Of a stretch of DNA of 13,447 nt, positions 6,379 to 13,248 are shown piece by piece; position 1 is the stretch's first letter, and every line of letters starts with the position of its first letter. Source of the DNA: Planctomycetaceae bacterium (GTDB taxonomy: Bacteria > Planctomycetota > Planctomycetia > Pirellulales > Thermoguttaceae). The notes beneath the pieces were generated by a model, which was not told the DNA's origin, searched no databases, and saw only the letters and a list, made by a program, of their open reading frames with translations. The translations under genes and the position numbers were made by a program. Location: the NCBI GenBank assembly GCA_031256755.1, contig JAIRPZ010000056.1:1-13447 (forward strand), written 5' to 3'.

Positions 6379-7422
6379 ATGCCAAAATTTGCAGCCGTAT
6401 TCCTTTTTGTTTTAACGTTTTGTCTGCCGGTCGCCGTATTCGGTCAGGCAGCAACGTACAATAATTACAATCCCCGCCGTCCGCCGGAAGGACGTTATGC
6501 GGCACGCACCGAACCGCATCTCTGGAATCCGCATGATTACGATTCCAACAATGCCGCCGTCAACCGTTGGTCTGATAATCAATTCAAATCCACGCCGGTT
6601 CCCGATCCGCCGTATCCTGAAACCCCTGCTCAAGACGGTGATATGTCGCTCCGTGTCCCGCCGCAGGTTCTGCCCGGCGTGGACTTTTTACGCTCCCCGG
6701 ACGGATTGGTTTCCACACTGCAAATCATGGTCTTGCTGACCGTGATTACACTTTCGCCGTCCATCATGATTATGACAACCTCGTATATCCGCGTGATGAC
6801 GGTCCTTGCTATTCTCCGGCAAGCCGTCGGTACGAACCAACTGCCGCCGAGCCAAGTCATCACTGCTTTATCGCTTTTTGTTACGTTTTTAGTGATGATG
6901 CCGGTCTGGTCGGAAGTGTATATGGAAGCGGTGCTGCCGTTTCAGGAGCGGCGCATCGGTTTGGAAGTCGCTTGGAGCAAAGCGGAAAAACCGGTTCGGC
7001 AATTTATGGCGGCACAAATTGAACGCTGCGGCAATACAGATACCGTCATGACATTTCTCGGTTACATTCGGGATTACAAGGCACCGGAAGTGATGACATG
7101 GCGGAATGTCCCATGGGCGGCACTGCTGCCCGGCTTTATGTTGAGCGAACTGAAAACGGCCTTTGTCATCGGTTTTCAAATTTATTTGCCGTTTCTTGTT
7201 CTCGATATGATCATATCCAGTGTGATGGTGTCAATGGGAATGATGATGCTTCCGCCGGTGATCATTTCACTGCCTTTTAAGTTGATGCTTTTCGTGCTGA
7301 TGAACGGCTGGGAACTGATTATCGTAATGCTGCTCGACAGTTTTGAGCATTATATTCCGAATGAAGTGGTGATGAGTACCGGTGCAGTGAATACCGGTTT
7401 GTCTCTGATCGGGTTCGGATAG
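6379..7422 (+). CDS. fliP: Flagellar biosynthetic protein FliP, with extended N-terminus
   Basis: A FliP-family protein of the flagellar type III export gate, which with FliQ and FliR forms the pore in the inner membrane. Family marks are clear: MIMTTSYIRVMTVLAILRQAVG, the LPPSQVITALSLFVTFLVMMPVW helix, LPGFMLSELKTAFVIGF, and LPFLVLDMIISSVMVSMGMMMLPP followed by SLPFKLMLFVLMNGW. The N-terminus is a signal peptide (about residues 1-24), as in other FliP. It is followed by about 80 residues rich in Pro, Asn, Tyr and Arg, so the protein is 347 residues against about 245 usually. FliO, FliQ and FliR are not next to it. The ATG at 6379 is preferred; an overlapping GTG at 6376 adds one residue. SctR of non-flagellar systems is a less likely alternative. 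Confidence 0.93.
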   Translation: MPKFAAVFLFVLTFCLPVAVFGQAATYNNYNPRRPPEGRYAARTEPHLWNPHDYDSNNAAVNRWSDNQFKSTPVPDPPYPETPAQDGDMSLRVPPQVLPGVDFLRSPDGLVSTLQIMVLLTVITLSPSIMIMTTSYIRVMTVLAILRQAVGTNQLPPSQVITALSLFVTFLVMMPVWSEVYMEAVLPFQERRIGLEVAWSKAEKPVRQFMAAQIERCGNTDTVMTFLGYIRDYKAPEVMTWRNVPWAALLPGFMLSELKTAFVIGFQIYLPFLVLDMIISSVMVSMGMMMLPPVIISLPFKLMLFVLMNGWELIIVMLLDSFEHYIPNEVVMSTGAVNTGLSLIGFG

Positions 7423-7426
7423 AAAA

Positions 7427-7462
7427 AAAGTATCTTACCGGAATACTCCGGCAAGATACTTT
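7427..7462. terminator. Bidirectional rho-independent terminator
   Basis: The arms 7427-7441 and 7448-7462 pair over 15 positions with one mismatch around a six-base loop. On the minus strand the hairpin runs directly into seven T, so it is a strong terminator for the cysteine-rich gene. On the plus strand it follows the fliP stop closely, but the downstream T run is only three bases. Confidence 0.85.
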
Positions 7463-7547
7463 GATGACACGCTGTCTTCCGACGGCTGAACCTCTGCCTA
7501 TTATCGGCTTCGGAGGGCTGGAAACTTACTTGGCTTATCGGTTCTGA

Positions 7548-8255
7548 CTATTTGCAGTCGTCGCAAGGTTTCACTTCGCCGCACGGATCACAACCGGTGT
7601 TGCAAGCGGGACGAAGTCCGTCAAACAGTTTCTTCAAGTTGAGCCGCGGCAGGTCAATCAGATGTCCCCGGCAAGGACTGTTGCAATCTCCGCAAGGCGT
7701 GCAGTCGTTGCCGCACGGATCGCAAGGATCACATTGGGTATTGCACGGTTCACACGGATCACATTTCGGTCCGCAGTCGGTTTCGCATCCGCGGACTTTG
7801 AAACCTTGGAACAGTTTCCGAAAAGTGAATTTCGGTGCTGCACAAACATCATCGCAACCGACTTCGCCGCACGGATCGCACTGGGTATCATCGCAGGGCT
7901 TGCATTCCGTCCCGCAAGGATCACAAGGATTGCATGCTTTTGATGCGAAAAGATTCCGCAGCCGTTTGCCTAATTCAATTTTCGGCACACAAGTGTCATT
8001 GCAACCGACTTCGCCGCACGGATCACATTGCGTTTCATCGCACGGATTGCAGGCAACGACTCCGTTGCAAGGACCGCAGTCATTGACGCGGGTCCCGTTC
8101 ACTAATTTTTTCAGACCTGAAAACAGGTCGCATGGCTTGGCACAACTGTTGCATGCTCCGCAAGGGTCGCATAAGGGATCGCAAGGACTTGCGAATCCCT
8201 TCACTCCCATCAACAGGGCAACAACGAGAGTTGCCGTCAAAACGCTGGATTTCAT
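7548..8255 (-). CDS. Secreted cysteine-rich modular repeat protein
   Basis: I do not recognise a family. The 235-residue product starts with a clean signal peptide (residues 1-22, ending GVKGFA). The mature part carries 40 cysteines, mostly as CxxC (CDPCG, CNPCD, CKPC), alternating with four basic hydrophobic linkers of 16-22 residues that share a K-K/R-L-F/V-x-G theme: DLFSGLKKLVNG (43-54), ELGKRLRNLFASK (94-106), FTFRKLFQGFKVRG (143-156) and RLNLKKLFDGLR (204-215). The block DETQCDPCGEVGC (73-85) recurs as DDTQCDPCGEVGC (122-134), showing internal duplication. Likely a disulfide-linked or metal-binding surface protein; planctomycete cell walls are known to be rich in cysteine-containing protein. 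Start chosen for the signal peptide and an AGGAG about ten bases upstream; a longer frame to 8411 is not supported. Strong terminator downstream. Confidence 0.8.
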   Translation of the reverse strand: MKSSVLTATLVVALLMGVKGFASPCDPLCDPCGACNSCAKPCDLFSGLKKLVNGTRVNDCGPCNGVVACNPCDETQCDPCGEVGCNDTCVPKIELGKRLRNLFASKACNPCDPCGTECKPCDDTQCDPCGEVGCDDVCAAPKFTFRKLFQGFKVRGCETDCGPKCDPCEPCNTQCDPCDPCGNDCTPCGDCNSPCRGHLIDLPRLNLKKLFDGLRPACNTGCDPCGEVKPCDDCK

Positions 8256-8572
8256 AGGATAAACTCTCCTTTTCCTAGGTTGGTTCCCCGAAACCGATTT
8301 GGAATCAAGGAATAATTTGGTTATTGTGTCAGTCCCGACGAGCCGACACACGGCCCCAATCTTTCCTATCGGCTTCTGACTTTCCCTGAACGTGCCCTCC
8401 GCACGCCTCAAAACTTTTTCAGGGCATTATCGCTATCGGAAAAACTCCTTGTCTATCTTGAATGCGGAAAGAAAAAAAAGAAAAATGGTAAGAATTACAG
8501 GTTGTTTTTCTTTTGCCGTTTCAGTAAAATGGGCAAAACAGGCAAAAGATTTTACCGGAAAAGAACATTTCC
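8256..8572. other. Divergent intergenic region, cysteine-rich gene and recO
   Basis: No gene or RNA is visible in these 317 bases. The recO-proximal half contains the promoter at 8502-8530 and an A-rich stretch (8468-8485). No convincing promoter could be found for the minus-strand cysteine-rich gene. Confidence 0.4.
8502..8530 (+). promoter_or_regulatory. Sigma70-type promoter of recO
   Basis: TTGTTT (8502-8507), a 17-base spacer and TAAAAT (8525-8530) predict a start near 8537, about 36 bases before the recO ATG. Confidence 0.5.
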
Positions 8573-9340
8573 ATGCTGTCTGCGGATGCCGTCGTCATAC
8601 GGACTGTCGATTTTAGCGAAACAAGCCGGATTGTTACGCTTTACACACGGCCATTCGGTAAAATCGAGGCCTTGGCAAAAGGGGCAAGACGGCTGAAAAG
8701 TCCCTTCGAATCCTCGCTGGATATTCTTTCTCACGTTGCCGTGACATTTATTCCAAAGCGGGGCGATGCACTGGATCTGCTTACGGAATCCAAATTAATC
8801 CGCCGTTTTCATATCATGCCGAAAAATCTTTCCGGCGTACTCGGCAGTTTCTATGTTGCCGAACTGCTTGATCTTTTCATCGAACCGGAAGACCCCATGC
8901 CTGCTTTGTATGATTTGGCGGTCAAAGCCCTGCATCTGCTCGAAGAATGTTCATTCGTGATGAGAACATTGATCCGGTTTGAAGGACGTTTGCTGCAAAT
9001 GACGGGACATAGACCGATGCTGGGACATTGCATCGGATGCGGTCTACCTCTCGAATACAAATCGGCAGATTATGTAACATTCGGTCTTTCAGACGGCGGT
9101 GTTCTGTGTCCGCTCTGTGCGCCGGGATACCGGCAGACAATCCGAATGGCGGCAGAAACACTGAAAAAATGGGAAATCCTGATCAATCCCGCTGACCGGA
9201 CCGAAGAATGGAAAAAAACGTCGATCCGCAAAGAAACATTGCGGGAAATCCGCGGAACATTAAATCAATACATTTGTCATTTACTCGGAAAAAAACCGCG
9301 ACTGTACGATTGGTGGAAAATTATGGCCAAAAACGATTGA
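8573..9340 (+). CDS. recO: DNA repair and recombination protein RecO
   Basis: A 255-residue RecO. RecO binds DNA and single-strand binding protein and, with RecR (and RecF), loads RecA at gaps and breaks. The N-terminal OB fold is evident: AVVIRTVDFSETSRIVTLYTRPFGKIEALAKGARR (residues about 6-40) matches the RecO_N pattern of a strand pair with a conserved KGARR. Residues about 80-250 form the helical C-terminal domain, including FYVAELLDLF and RFEGRLLQMTGHRP. The four-Cys zinc site is visible as CIGCG and CPLC near residues 152-183. Length matches the family. There is no strong ribosome site (AAAAGAA only). It converges with the 9369-10019 gene, 28 bases away, and has no operon partner here. 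Confidence 0.93.
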   Translation: MLSADAVVIRTVDFSETSRIVTLYTRPFGKIEALAKGARRLKSPFESSLDILSHVAVTFIPKRGDALDLLTESKLIRRFHIMPKNLSGVLGSFYVAELLDLFIEPEDPMPALYDLAVKALHLLEECSFVMRTLIRFEGRLLQMTGHRPMLGHCIGCGLPLEYKSADYVTFGLSDGGVLCPLCAPGYRQTIRMAAETLKKWEILINPADRTEEWKKTSIRKETLREIRGTLNQYICHLLGKKPRLYDWWKIMAKND

Positions 9341-9368
9341 TGATGCAATGTTTTATGACAAAAAGGTG

Positions 9369-10019
9369 CTACTGCAAAAACGGGTTATTCCTCTTTTCTT
9401 CGCCGATGCTTGTCTGCGCCCCATGTCCCGGATAAACAAGTGTATTGTCCGGCAGCGATAAAACCTTTGATTGAATCATCGGAATTTGAATGACCGGATC
9501 GCTGTCAGCCAGATCACTGCGCCCGATTGTTCCGCGAAAAAGAACATCTCCGGCAAATACGGCTCCGTGCGGTTCAGCGGCAATATAGTAAATGACATGC
9601 CCTTTGCTGTGTCCCGGTACGTGCCGGACTTCTATAGAAATGCCTGCCGTATTCAGGTTTTCCCCTTCTTTGAGCAAAACATCCGCTGCCGGAACCGTAA
9701 GAGGAAAACCGAACATTGCGGAAAGGTTTTGATAGGGATCCACTAATTTTTCGGCTTCATGTTCCCCTGTATAGATTTTGATGTTTTTCCATTTTTTACG
9801 GATTGCCGGTATACCGCCGATGTGATCGCTGTGTCCGTGTGTAATCAGTATCGCCGCCGGGGTCAATTTCTGCGAATCAAAAAACGCCAGATAATTTTCG
9901 GGTTCCAAGCCGGGGTCAATGACGAAGCAGTCATTTCGGTCTTTCCGATAGACCGCGTACCCGATTTCCCGGAACGGCTCTGATAAAATGGGATTGATCG
10001 AAATTTCTGAAATCTGCAT
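9369..10019 (-). CDS. MBL-fold hydrolase, glyoxalase II-like
   Basis: A 216-residue metallo-beta-lactamase-fold enzyme. The metal ligands are complete: HGHSDH (His61, His63, Asp65, His66), His137 in VPGHSKGH, Asp158 in AGDVLF and His199 in YPGHG. The GTIGRSDL stretch after the second Asp and the overall length match the short glyoxalase II-like (YcbL-type) group, which hydrolyses thioesters such as S-acyl glutathione in vitro and lacks the C-terminal substrate domain of GloB. The physiological substrate is therefore open; the protein is cytoplasmic, with no signal peptide. It has its own promoter at 10073-10100, and a palindrome lies just upstream of that. The 3' end converges with recO. Confidence 0.87.
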   Translation of the reverse strand: MQISEISINPILSEPFREIGYAVYRKDRNDCFVIDPGLEPENYLAFFDSQKLTPAAILITHGHSDHIGGIPAIRKKWKNIKIYTGEHEAEKLVDPYQNLSAMFGFPLTVPAADVLLKEGENLNTAGISIEVRHVPGHSKGHVIYYIAAEPHGAVFAGDVLFRGTIGRSDLADSDPVIQIPMIQSKVLSLPDNTLVYPGHGAQTSIGEEKRNNPFLQ

Positions 10020-10072
10020 AATCAGGGGTACTGCCGTGCAAAATAAGGCAAAATGAGCAGATAATTCCGGTC

Positions 10073-10100
10073 ATTATAGCACACCGGCGTATACAGACAA
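10073..10100 (-). promoter_or_regulatory. Sigma70-type promoter of the MBL-fold hydrolase
   Basis: On the minus strand TTGTCT (10100-10095), 16 bases and a consensus TATAAT (10078-10073) predict a start near 10066, about 47 bases before the ATG at 10019. Confidence 0.6.
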
Positions 10101-10132
10101 GGATATGTTGGTAATAATTACCGTAAATATCC
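10101..10132. promoter_or_regulatory. Extended palindrome between divergent genes, operator-like
   Basis: GGTAAT-A-ATTACC (10110-10122) is a perfect dyad around a single A. It is flanked at three and four bases by GGATAT (10101-10106) and ATATCC (10127-10132), adding a second matched pair of half sites. It abuts the -35 of the MBL promoter on its upstream side, a position suited to a dimeric regulator acting on one or both divergent genes. Confidence 0.45.
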
Positions 10133-10221
10133 GCATTTTCAGCAGGCAGATAGCCGATACCGTGTAAATGCCGCCTTTCGGTGTGCAGAGTTCGGGAAGG
10201 AATTCTGGAAAGTAATAAAGA

Positions 10222-11115
10222 ATGATGAGCAACAAACCTGTAAAAGTGTTAGGGGTACGGAACCTGTTGAGAGTTTGTGCCGCTGTTTGTCTGTTGTCCG
10301 GCGTAACGGTTCTTTGTCAGGAACCGGCTGCGGAAACAACGAAGTCTGAGGCACCTCCGCAACCGGCGGAACATCCGCTGATTCCGGTGATCCGCTGGGC
10401 AGAACGGGAAAGACCGAAAATTGCGGACATCAAAGGGTACACCGCAACCGTGCAGAAACAGGAATGTATCGGCGGTGTTGTGCAGGGGTTTCAAATTATG
10501 GAAACGAAGGTTCGCCATAATCCGTTCAGTGTCTATATCAAATTCCGGTTTCCGAAAGAAATGAACGGACAGGAAGCGATTTACGTTCGCGGTCAGAACG
10601 ACAGCAAACTGTTTGCTCACGGGGTTGGTGTACAAAAAATGGTCGGCACACTGAAACTCGACCCTAACGGAATTCTTGCGATGCGGGGCAATAAGTATCC
10701 GATTACCGAGATGGGCATTTTGAATTTAGTGGATAAATTACTCGAAGTCGGACGCAAGGATTCCCAATACGGCGAATGCGATGTTTCGTATAAAGAGGAC
10801 TGTAAAATCGGCGGCGTGAAGGATAAGGATGGAAATTACAAGAAGCCGCCGCGGGAATGTACCTTGATTCAGGTAACCCATCCGGTTCCCCGGAAGGAGT
10901 TTATTTTCCATATTGCCCGGATCTATGTGGATAAGGAACTGAATGTGCCGATTCAGTATGAATCCTACGATTGGGCAAAAAAAGCGGGGGAACCGCCGAT
11001 GCTGATCGAGGCGTATTCGTATATTGATTTGAATCTGAATGTCAAATTAACGGACGAGGATTTCGATTACCAAAATCCCAAATACTCCTATCCGAAATTG
11101 CGGGAAAAAGAGTAA
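10222..11115 (+). CDS. DUF1571 family exported protein
   Basis: The 297-residue product has an N-terminal signal peptide (hydrophobic LLRVCAAVCLLSGVTVL, residues about 15-31) and a short Pro/Ala-rich linker. The rest matches the planctomycete DUF1571 family: IKGYTATVQKQECIGGVVQGFQ, KVRHNPFSVYIKFRFPKEMNGQEAIYV and VGTLKLDPNGILAMRGNKYPITEMGILNLVDKLL. The general build resembles LolA-type outer-membrane lipid-binding proteins with long beta strands, but no function is established. Two adjacent ATG codons (10222 and 10225) could start it and no good ribosome site or -10 is visible. It is divergent from the MBL gene and followed by a hairpin at 11170-11188; no operon partner. Confidence 0.85.
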   Translation: MMSNKPVKVLGVRNLLRVCAAVCLLSGVTVLCQEPAAETTKSEAPPQPAEHPLIPVIRWAERERPKIADIKGYTATVQKQECIGGVVQGFQIMETKVRHNPFSVYIKFRFPKEMNGQEAIYVRGQNDSKLFAHGVGVQKMVGTLKLDPNGILAMRGNKYPITEMGILNLVDKLLEVGRKDSQYGECDVSYKEDCKIGGVKDKDGNYKKPPRECTLIQVTHPVPRKEFIFHIARIYVDKELNVPIQYESYDWAKKAGEPPMLIEAYSYIDLNLNVKLTDEDFDYQNPKYSYPKLREKE

Positions 11116-11169
11116 TTGGCGGTCATGTTCGGGGCGTGTACTAAATTGTTGTTTTGGTCAAACCCTGTT

Positions 11170-11188
11170 GCCGTCCGCAAAGGACGGC
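11170..11188 (+). terminator. Hairpin after the DUF1571 gene, possible terminator
   Basis: GCCGTCC (11170-11176) and GGACGGC (11182-11188) form seven perfect pairs around GCAAA. The following bases are purine-rich, with no T run on this strand, so termination would not be classical. It lies between two convergent genes. Confidence 0.4.
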
Positions 11189-11255
11189 AGGCAGCAAGAA
11201 AAAAGGTTAAACCTTGCCGAACCGTCCATTCGGCAAATTCCATCCCGACACATAC

Positions 11256-11981
11256 TTACTGATACAAAAAAGAGCCGATACGGACAATGGTGGCACCTTC
11301 TTCAACGGCAATTTCAAAGTCGCCGCTCATGCCCATCGACAATTCTGAAAGCCGGACATTCGGGGGAAGTCCCCGCTGCCGGGCATGCTCTGCCGTTGTC
11401 CGCAGCAGCGCAAACTCGCGGTGAATCTCCTTTGCTTCCGATTGCAAGCCGGACATTCCCATTAAACCGTCAATCACAATGTTCGGATAAGAGCCGATTT
11501 GATCCAGCGTTTGCAGGACTGATTCCGGTGCAATTCCCCGTTTATCGGCATCCCGGGAAATAAATGTTTCCAGAAGACAGTGAACCGGCGGAAGATGTTC
11601 TTCTTCCGCAATCCGATGAACGGCTTCAGCCAGTTTAACGGAGTCAAGAGAATGAATGAGACAGACAGCCGGAAGAATTTTGCGTACTTTATTCCGCTGC
11701 AATGTCCCGATAAGATGCCACCGGATTGGCATGCAATTGTCGCGGGTGCAGTAATACAAATATTTTTCCAGCAGCACCTGCGGACGGGATTCGCCGAGAT
11801 CGGAACAGCCGGCTGCCGTCAATGCATCAATCACTGCATCGCCGGCTTGGACATATTTACTGACAGCGGTCAGACGTACATCCGTTCCTTTCCGTCCGCT
11901 TTTCACCGCTGCATGATCGATCCGCTGCCGGACTTCGGCAACATTGGCGGCAATCCGGTTGTGTAAATCGTTCAGCGGCAT
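11256..11981 (-). CDS. yggS: YggS/PLPBP-family pyridoxal phosphate-binding protein
   Basis: A 241-residue member of the YggS/PROSC family, which binds PLP and maintains vitamin B6 and amino acid balance rather than catalysing a known reaction. LTAVSKYV carries the PLP lysine (Lys42). Further family marks are DLGESRPQ (usually GENYVQ), WHLIGTLQRNKVRKI, IHSLDSVKLAEAV, IDGLMGMSG and LSMGMSGDFEIAVEEGATIVRIGSFLY. The last block contacts the phosphate. The protein is a single-domain TIM barrel of usual length (about 230-240). It has a promoter at 12025-12053 and is divergent from the glycosyltransferase. No Shine-Dalgarno sequence is visible. In many bacteria yggS neighbours proC or ylm genes; that link is absent here. 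Confidence 0.92.
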   Translation of the reverse strand: MPLNDLHNRIAANVAEVRQRIDHAAVKSGRKGTDVRLTAVSKYVQAGDAVIDALTAAGCSDLGESRPQVLLEKYLYYCTRDNCMPIRWHLIGTLQRNKVRKILPAVCLIHSLDSVKLAEAVHRIAEEEHLPPVHCLLETFISRDADKRGIAPESVLQTLDQIGSYPNIVIDGLMGMSGLQSEAKEIHREFALLRTTAEHARQRGLPPNVRLSELSMGMSGDFEIAVEEGATIVRIGSFLYQ

Positions 11982-12024
11982 AATGGTTCAGAAAGGATTC
12001 GTACTCTTATTGCAGCGTACATTT

Positions 12025-12053
12025 ATTTTAGCAAAACGAGCAGTTCGCAGCAA
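12025..12053 (-). promoter_or_regulatory. Sigma70-type promoter of yggS
   Basis: On the minus strand TTGCTG (12053-12048), 17 bases and TAAAAT (12030-12025) predict a start near 12018 and a leader of about 36 bases. Confidence 0.55.
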
Positions 12054-12111
12054 GAACACGGTTTCCGGTGCTGCATGAGTTGGCCGTTTCATGCCCGTAC
12101 AAAAGATGCAG

Positions 12112-12140
12112 TGGACATGTGCGGAGCGGCAGAGTATAAT
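12112..12140 (+). promoter_or_regulatory. Sigma70-type promoter that fixes the glycosyltransferase start
   Basis: TGGACA (12112-12117), 17 bases and a consensus TATAAT (12135-12140) predict a transcription start near 12147. A start codon at 12075 would lie upstream of this, so translation more likely begins at 12174. Confidence 0.65.
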
Positions 12141-12173
12141 ACCACCGTGTCCGGTTTTTTACTTTCCGAAAAA

Positions 12174-13175
12174 ATGCCGAATTTATCCGACAAAACCATG
12201 CTGTCAATCGTGATTCCGCTTTACAACGAAGAAGAAAGCATCGGACAACTGCACCGCGAAATCAGTGAAGTTGCCGACGCAAATAATTATGATGTCGAAA
12301 TGATTTTTGTCGATGACGGTTCGACAGACGGCAGTTGGGCACTTATCGAAAAAATGTCCGCAGCCGATCCGCGAATTCGTGCGGTTCGGTTCCGGCGCAA
12401 TTTCGGCAAAGCAGCGGCTCTGCAAGCCGGTTTTCACGAGGCAAAAGGGGATTTTGTCCTCACGATGGATGCCGATTTGCAGGATGATCCGCAGGAAATT
12501 CCCGATTTTCTCCGGCTGATCGATTCCGGCTTTGATGTCGTCAGCGGCTGGAAACAACGCCGTCACGATCCTTGGCATAAGGTTTATCCGTCCCGCATCT
12601 TCAACGGAGCCGTAAGCCGCCTGACAGGCGTAAAACTGCACGATCACAACTGCGGCATGAAATGCTACCGCCGCGAAGTGCTGAACGAAGTCGATCTTTA
12701 CGGCGAACGGCACCGGTTCATACCGGTACTGGCAGCGGCAAGAGGGTACAAAGTCGGCGAAAAAGTGGTGCAGCACCGCGCCCGGCAATTCGGTCATTCC
12801 AAGTACGGTTTTGCCCGATTCGCCAAAGGGTTTCTTGACTTGATTTCCATTTGGTTCGTCACCCGGTACGGACAGCGTCCGCAGCATTTTTTAGGAACTC
12901 TTGGTTTGCTGATGATTGCGTGGGGAATGATCAATTTCCTGCTGCAATTTAGTTATGTATGGTATACATCATTTAGTGTTCCGCCGAACCCTGACAATGT
13001 TCTTTCCCAGTCGTACCCTGTTCTCGTATTTGTTTCGACCGTACTCGCATACAGCAGCGCAACAATACCTGTTTTCTGCGGCATCACGTTTATCGGGCTT
13101 GGCTTTCTGGCGGAGTTAACGGTTGCCAAAGAGGCGAAACCGGAACGGAATTATTCCGTTAAAAAGAAGATTTAA
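12174..13175 (+). CDS. GT2 glycosyltransferase, polyprenyl-phosphate type (GtrB/DPM1-like)
   Basis: A 333-residue family 2 glycosyltransferase. The cytoplasmic catalytic domain starts LSIVIPLYNEEESI, has FVDDGSTDGSW for nucleotide binding, RFRRNFGKAAALQAGF, and the metal-binding TMDADLQDDP. GFDVVSGWKQRRHD, HDHNCGMKCYRREV and QFGHSKYGFARF follow, as in bactoprenol glucosyltransferase GtrB and dolichol-phosphate mannose synthase. Two C-terminal membrane segments (about residues 238-263 and 278-312) anchor it. Such enzymes load a sugar from a nucleotide donor onto undecaprenyl phosphate, for later use in glycan or lipid decoration; the sugar cannot be told. The ATG at 12174 is chosen because it follows the promoter and the family start; an in-frame ATG at 12075 would add 33 unrelated residues. 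No flippase or acceptor gene is adjacent. Confidence 0.9.
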   Translation: MPNLSDKTMLSIVIPLYNEEESIGQLHREISEVADANNYDVEMIFVDDGSTDGSWALIEKMSAADPRIRAVRFRRNFGKAAALQAGFHEAKGDFVLTMDADLQDDPQEIPDFLRLIDSGFDVVSGWKQRRHDPWHKVYPSRIFNGAVSRLTGVKLHDHNCGMKCYRREVLNEVDLYGERHRFIPVLAAARGYKVGEKVVQHRARQFGHSKYGFARFAKGFLDLISIWFVTRYGQRPQHFLGTLGLLMIAWGMINFLLQFSYVWYTSFSVPPNPDNVLSQSYPVLVFVSTVLAYSSATIPVFCGITFIGLGFLAELTVAKEAKPERNYSVKKKI

Positions 13176-13186
13176 GCCGTAAAACA

Positions 13187-13224
13187 CATTCCGCACCCGC
13201 CGTGCAAGGGGCGAGTACGGAATG
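13187..13224. terminator. Hairpin between convergent genes, likely terminator
   Basis: The arms 13187-13201 and 13210-13224 pair at 13 of 15 positions around an eight-base loop. It sits between the end of the glycosyltransferase gene and the end of the minus-strand oxidoreductase gene. The T run is short (four T on the minus strand), so efficiency is uncertain. Confidence 0.55.
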
Positions 13225-13248
13225 ATGACTGCTGCGCCGCAAACGGGA

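Noticed and set aside
7560..8200. CRISPR-like repetition in the cysteine-rich gene
   Set aside because: The repeats are imperfect, in frame and unevenly spaced, and are explained by repeated CDPCG codons.
7552..8262. Plus-strand open frame opposite the cysteine-rich gene
   Set aside because: Its Gln/Ser/His/Gly-rich product is the mirror of the repetitive Cys/Pro/Asp codons; the minus strand has signal peptide, ribosome site and terminator.
3709..8330. Identical 12-base word at 3709-3720 and 8319-8330
   Set aside because: A few shared 12-mers are expected by chance in a window this long; there is no extended similarity around them.
12204..12887. Minus-strand open frame (227 codons)
   Set aside because: It is opposite the conserved catalytic domain of the glycosyltransferase and resembles no protein family.
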